From the NCBI GenBank assembly GCA_046052145.1, contig JBJOMW010000004.1, positions 148,179 to 212,178 on the forward strand: a stretch of 64,000 nt of DNA, read 5' to 3'. Each line of letters begins with the position of its first letter. Position 1 is the first letter of the stretch. Made by a program: the position numbers and the translations under genes. The notes below the pieces were generated by a model. It was not told the DNA's origin. It did not search any database and saw only the letters and a list, made by a program, of their open reading frames with translations. Source of the stretch: Falsiroseomonas sp046052145. Its GTDB lineage: Bacteria; Pseudomonadota; Alphaproteobacteria; Acetobacterales; Acetobacteraceae. This document shows positions 62,190 through 64,000 of this stretch, piece after piece.

Positions 62190-64000
62190 TCAGGCGATGG
62201 CGGCCAAGGGGCGGGCCGCGAATTCGGCGTGCCAGAGCTGGGCGGAGAGCACGCCGACCAGCGCCTGGTTGTCAGCGAAGCCCGTCACACCGCCAGCCGC
62301 GGCCTTGCGCGCCAGCAGCGCGACGGCGTCGGGGTCGAACCAGCCGGTGCGGCGCAGCGCATCGCGGGACAGCGCCTCGGCGACCCAGGCGGGGGCCGTG
62401 GGGCCGAAGAAGCAGGCGGCATCGGGCGCGCGGTAGGGCTGCTTGGCGCGCGCGCCGATCGCCGCCGGCAATCGCCCGCGAAAGGCCGCACGCAGCACGT
62501 GCTTCTCCCGCAGCCCCTTCAGCTTCAGCCGTGGCGGTAGCCGCGCGGCGAAATCCACCACGCGCGGATCGAGGAAGGGGAACCGCCCTTCCACCGCATG
62601 CGCCATGGCCACGCGGTCGCCCTGCGCCGAGAGGATGTAGCCCGGCAACAGATGCGTGGTTTCCAGATACTGGGCGCGGTGCAGCGGATGCCAGCGCATG
62701 AACTCTGCCGGCAGCGTGGCGCGCAACGCCTCCAGCGGATCCTGGCCCGCCAGCGCCCCGCGCAGCGCCGGGCCGTAGAAGCGGCGCGCGCGCGACGCGG
62801 TGGCGAAGCGCGGCAGGTGGGAAAACAGCGGGTCCTCGCCCTGGTCCAGCCCGACACCAAAGGCCGCGGCCAGATAGGCTGGCCCCTGCGCCTGCAGCGC
62901 CGGCATCCAGGGATAGAGCCGGCGGAACAGCTGCGGCCGCACGCGCGAGGCGAGCTGGCGCGCGCAGAAGGCGCGCAGCTTGGCCTCGCGGAACAGGTCA
63001 TAGCCGGCGAAGACCTCGTCCGCGCCCTCCCCGGTCAGCACCACCTTGAAGCCGGCATCGCGCACCAGGCGCGACAGGCGCAGCATCGGCGCCGGCGCGG
63101 TGCGCAACACCGGGCGCTCTGCTGCGCACAGCAGATTGGGGAAGCTCCGGGCGATGTCATCCGCGCTGCAGGCGATGGCGCGATGCGCGGTGCCGAGCGC
63201 TGCGACCATTGCGCGCTGTTCCGTGCTTTCGTCGAATGCCGGATCCTCAAAGGTCAACGAGAAGCTTCGCAGCGCCTCGGGCGCCAGGTCGCGCGCCAAC
63301 GTCGCAACGATGGCGGAATCGAGCCCGCCGCTGAGATAGGCGCCAACCGGCACGTCTGCCCGCATGCGGAGCCGTACGGCATCCGCCAGCAGCGCGCGCA
63401 GCTCCTCCGCCGCGTCATCCTCGGCGACCTCGGGCTCCTCCCCCGCGCGCGGAAACTCAAGCTGCCACCAGCGCCGCACCCGCACGCCAGCCGCATCCGC
63501 CTCCAGCAGGTGGCCGGGCGGCAATTCATGGATGTCGCGGAACATGGTGCGCGGCGGCAGCGGGGCCCAGAGCGTGAAAATCTGGTCGAGCGCGACAGGA
63601 TCGGGCTCGGCCGTCACACCCGGCACCTCCAGCAGCGCCTTCGCCTCGGAGGCGAAGGCCAGCCGCCCGCCCGGCAGCGTCGCATAGTGGAGCGGGCGCA
63701 CGCCGATGCGGTCCCGCGCCAGCAGCAATCGGCCCTGGCGCGAATCATGGACGGCGAAGGCGAAGTCGCCATTCAGCGCCTTGAGGCAATCCGTGCCGCG
63801 CTCCAGATACAGGCGGAGGATCACCTCGGTGTCGGAGAGCGTGCGGCACTGCACGCCGCGCGCGGCGAGCTCCGCGCGCAGCTCGACATGGTTGAAGACC
63901 TCGCCATTGAAGGCGATGGCGACCTGCCCCGTCTCGTCCCGCATCGGCTGCGCGCCGCCGCCGATATCCACGATGGACAGCCGCGCATGGCCGAGCGCGA
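62190..64000 (-). CDS. Asparagine synthase-like amidotransferase (5' end outside window)
   Basis: About 603 residues are visible, starting inside the N-terminal glutaminase domain at LGHARLSIVDIGGGAQPM; the catalytic Cys2 lies beyond the window. The glutaminase part has FNGEVFNHVELRAEL and the ATP-binding synthetase domain has LSGGLDSAIVATLA. GEGADEVFAGYDLF and AHAVEGRFPFLDPRVVDFA are conserved. This AsnB-type enzyme amidates a carboxylate. Placed with a carrier and ligase, it resembles the exosortase A amidotransferase rather than housekeeping AsnB. Confidence 0.92.
   Translation of the reverse strand, partial: ALGHARLSIVDIGGGAQPMRDETGQVAIAFNGEVFNHVELRAELAARGVQCRTLSDTEVILRLYLERGTDCLKALNGDFAFAVHDSRQGRLLLARDRIGVRPLHYATLPGGRLAFASEAKALLEVPGVTAEPDPVALDQIFTLWAPLPPRTMFRDIHELPPGHLLEADAAGVRVRRWWQLEFPRAGEEPEVAEDDAAEELRALLADAVRLRMRADVPVGAYLSGGLDSAIVATLARDLAPEALRSFSLTFEDPAFDESTEQRAMVAALGTAHRAIACSADDIARSFPNLLCAAERPVLRTAPAPMLRLSRLVRDAGFKVVLTGEGADEVFAGYDLFREAKLRAFCARQLASRVRPQLFRRLYPWMPALQAQGPAYLAAAFGVGLDQGEDPLFSHLPRFATASRARRFYGPALRGALAGQDPLEALRATLPAEFMRWHPLHRAQYLETTHLLPGYILSAQGDRVAMAHAVEGRFPFLDPRVVDFAARLPPRLKLKGLREKHVLRAAFRGRLPAAIGARAKQPYRAPDAACFFGPTAPAWVAEALSRDALRRTGWFDPDAVALLARKAAAGGVTGFADNQALVGVLSAQLWHAEFAARPLAAIA

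Overview
The window is about 70% GC, densely coding, and reads as a chromosomal segment of an alphaproteobacterium. The Acetobacteraceae (Roseomonas-like group) fit best. The reasons are the ftsX-ydcF-plsC order, an rpsF-rpsR-DUF2232-rplI operon, the alphaproteobacterial UPF0262, DUF983 and DUF2125 proteins, a CtrA-like regulator and several Bug-type solute receptors. This placement is inference from gene content; no rRNA, tRNA, integrase, insertion sequence or CRISPR array was seen.

Layout: 1-3.6 kb holds the ftsX end, a YdcF protein, plsC, a ChaC-like protein and a DUF2125 protein. 3.6-4.1 kb holds the remnant of a cyclopropane-fatty-acid synthase gene. 4.1-6.5 kb (minus) is the bS6/bS18/bL9 operon with a clear terminator. 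6.8-13.3 kb (plus) is a glycosyltransferase, then fabD-fabG-acpP-fabF, mltG and an EamA exporter. 13.4-20.9 kb is mixed metabolism: GNAT, racemase, DUF983, UPF0262, mtnA, a polar amino acid ABC importer without its ATPase, rhodanese and GDPD. 21-24 kb has a flippase, a glycosyltransferase and an FMN reductase. 24.4-27.8 kb has an NTF2-like protein, a Bug receptor and an amidase with an AtzG-like small subunit. 28-30.6 kb is a FIST sensor plus histidine kinase pair, followed by a desaturase.

32-43.7 kb is a complete urea module: urtABCDE (minus) diverges from ureDABCEFG-ureJ (plus). A sigma-54-type promoter lies in front of urtA, and a BIME-like inverted repeat lies between urtA and urtB. A 2-hydroxyacid dehydrogenase, an ArsR regulator and a CtrA-like regulator without its phosphoacceptor aspartate follow.

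46.4-64 kb is an exopolysaccharide/O-antigen-type locus. It contains a polyprenyl-phosphate glycosyltransferase, a DUF6311 membrane protein, an initiating sugar-phosphate transferase, a Wzx-like flippase, four overlapping or abutting glycosyltransferase genes, a second YdcF protein and a GT39-like protein. After a Bug receptor, the locus ends in a minus-strand cassette: an asparagine-synthase-like amidotransferase (cut by the window end), a carrier protein, an acyl-AMP ligase and a NadE-like enzyme. This last cassette is the strongest candidate for an uncharacterised pathway. Its amidotransferase, carrier and ligase recall exosortase-A-associated genes, but a NadE-type PP-loop enzyme is coupled to them.
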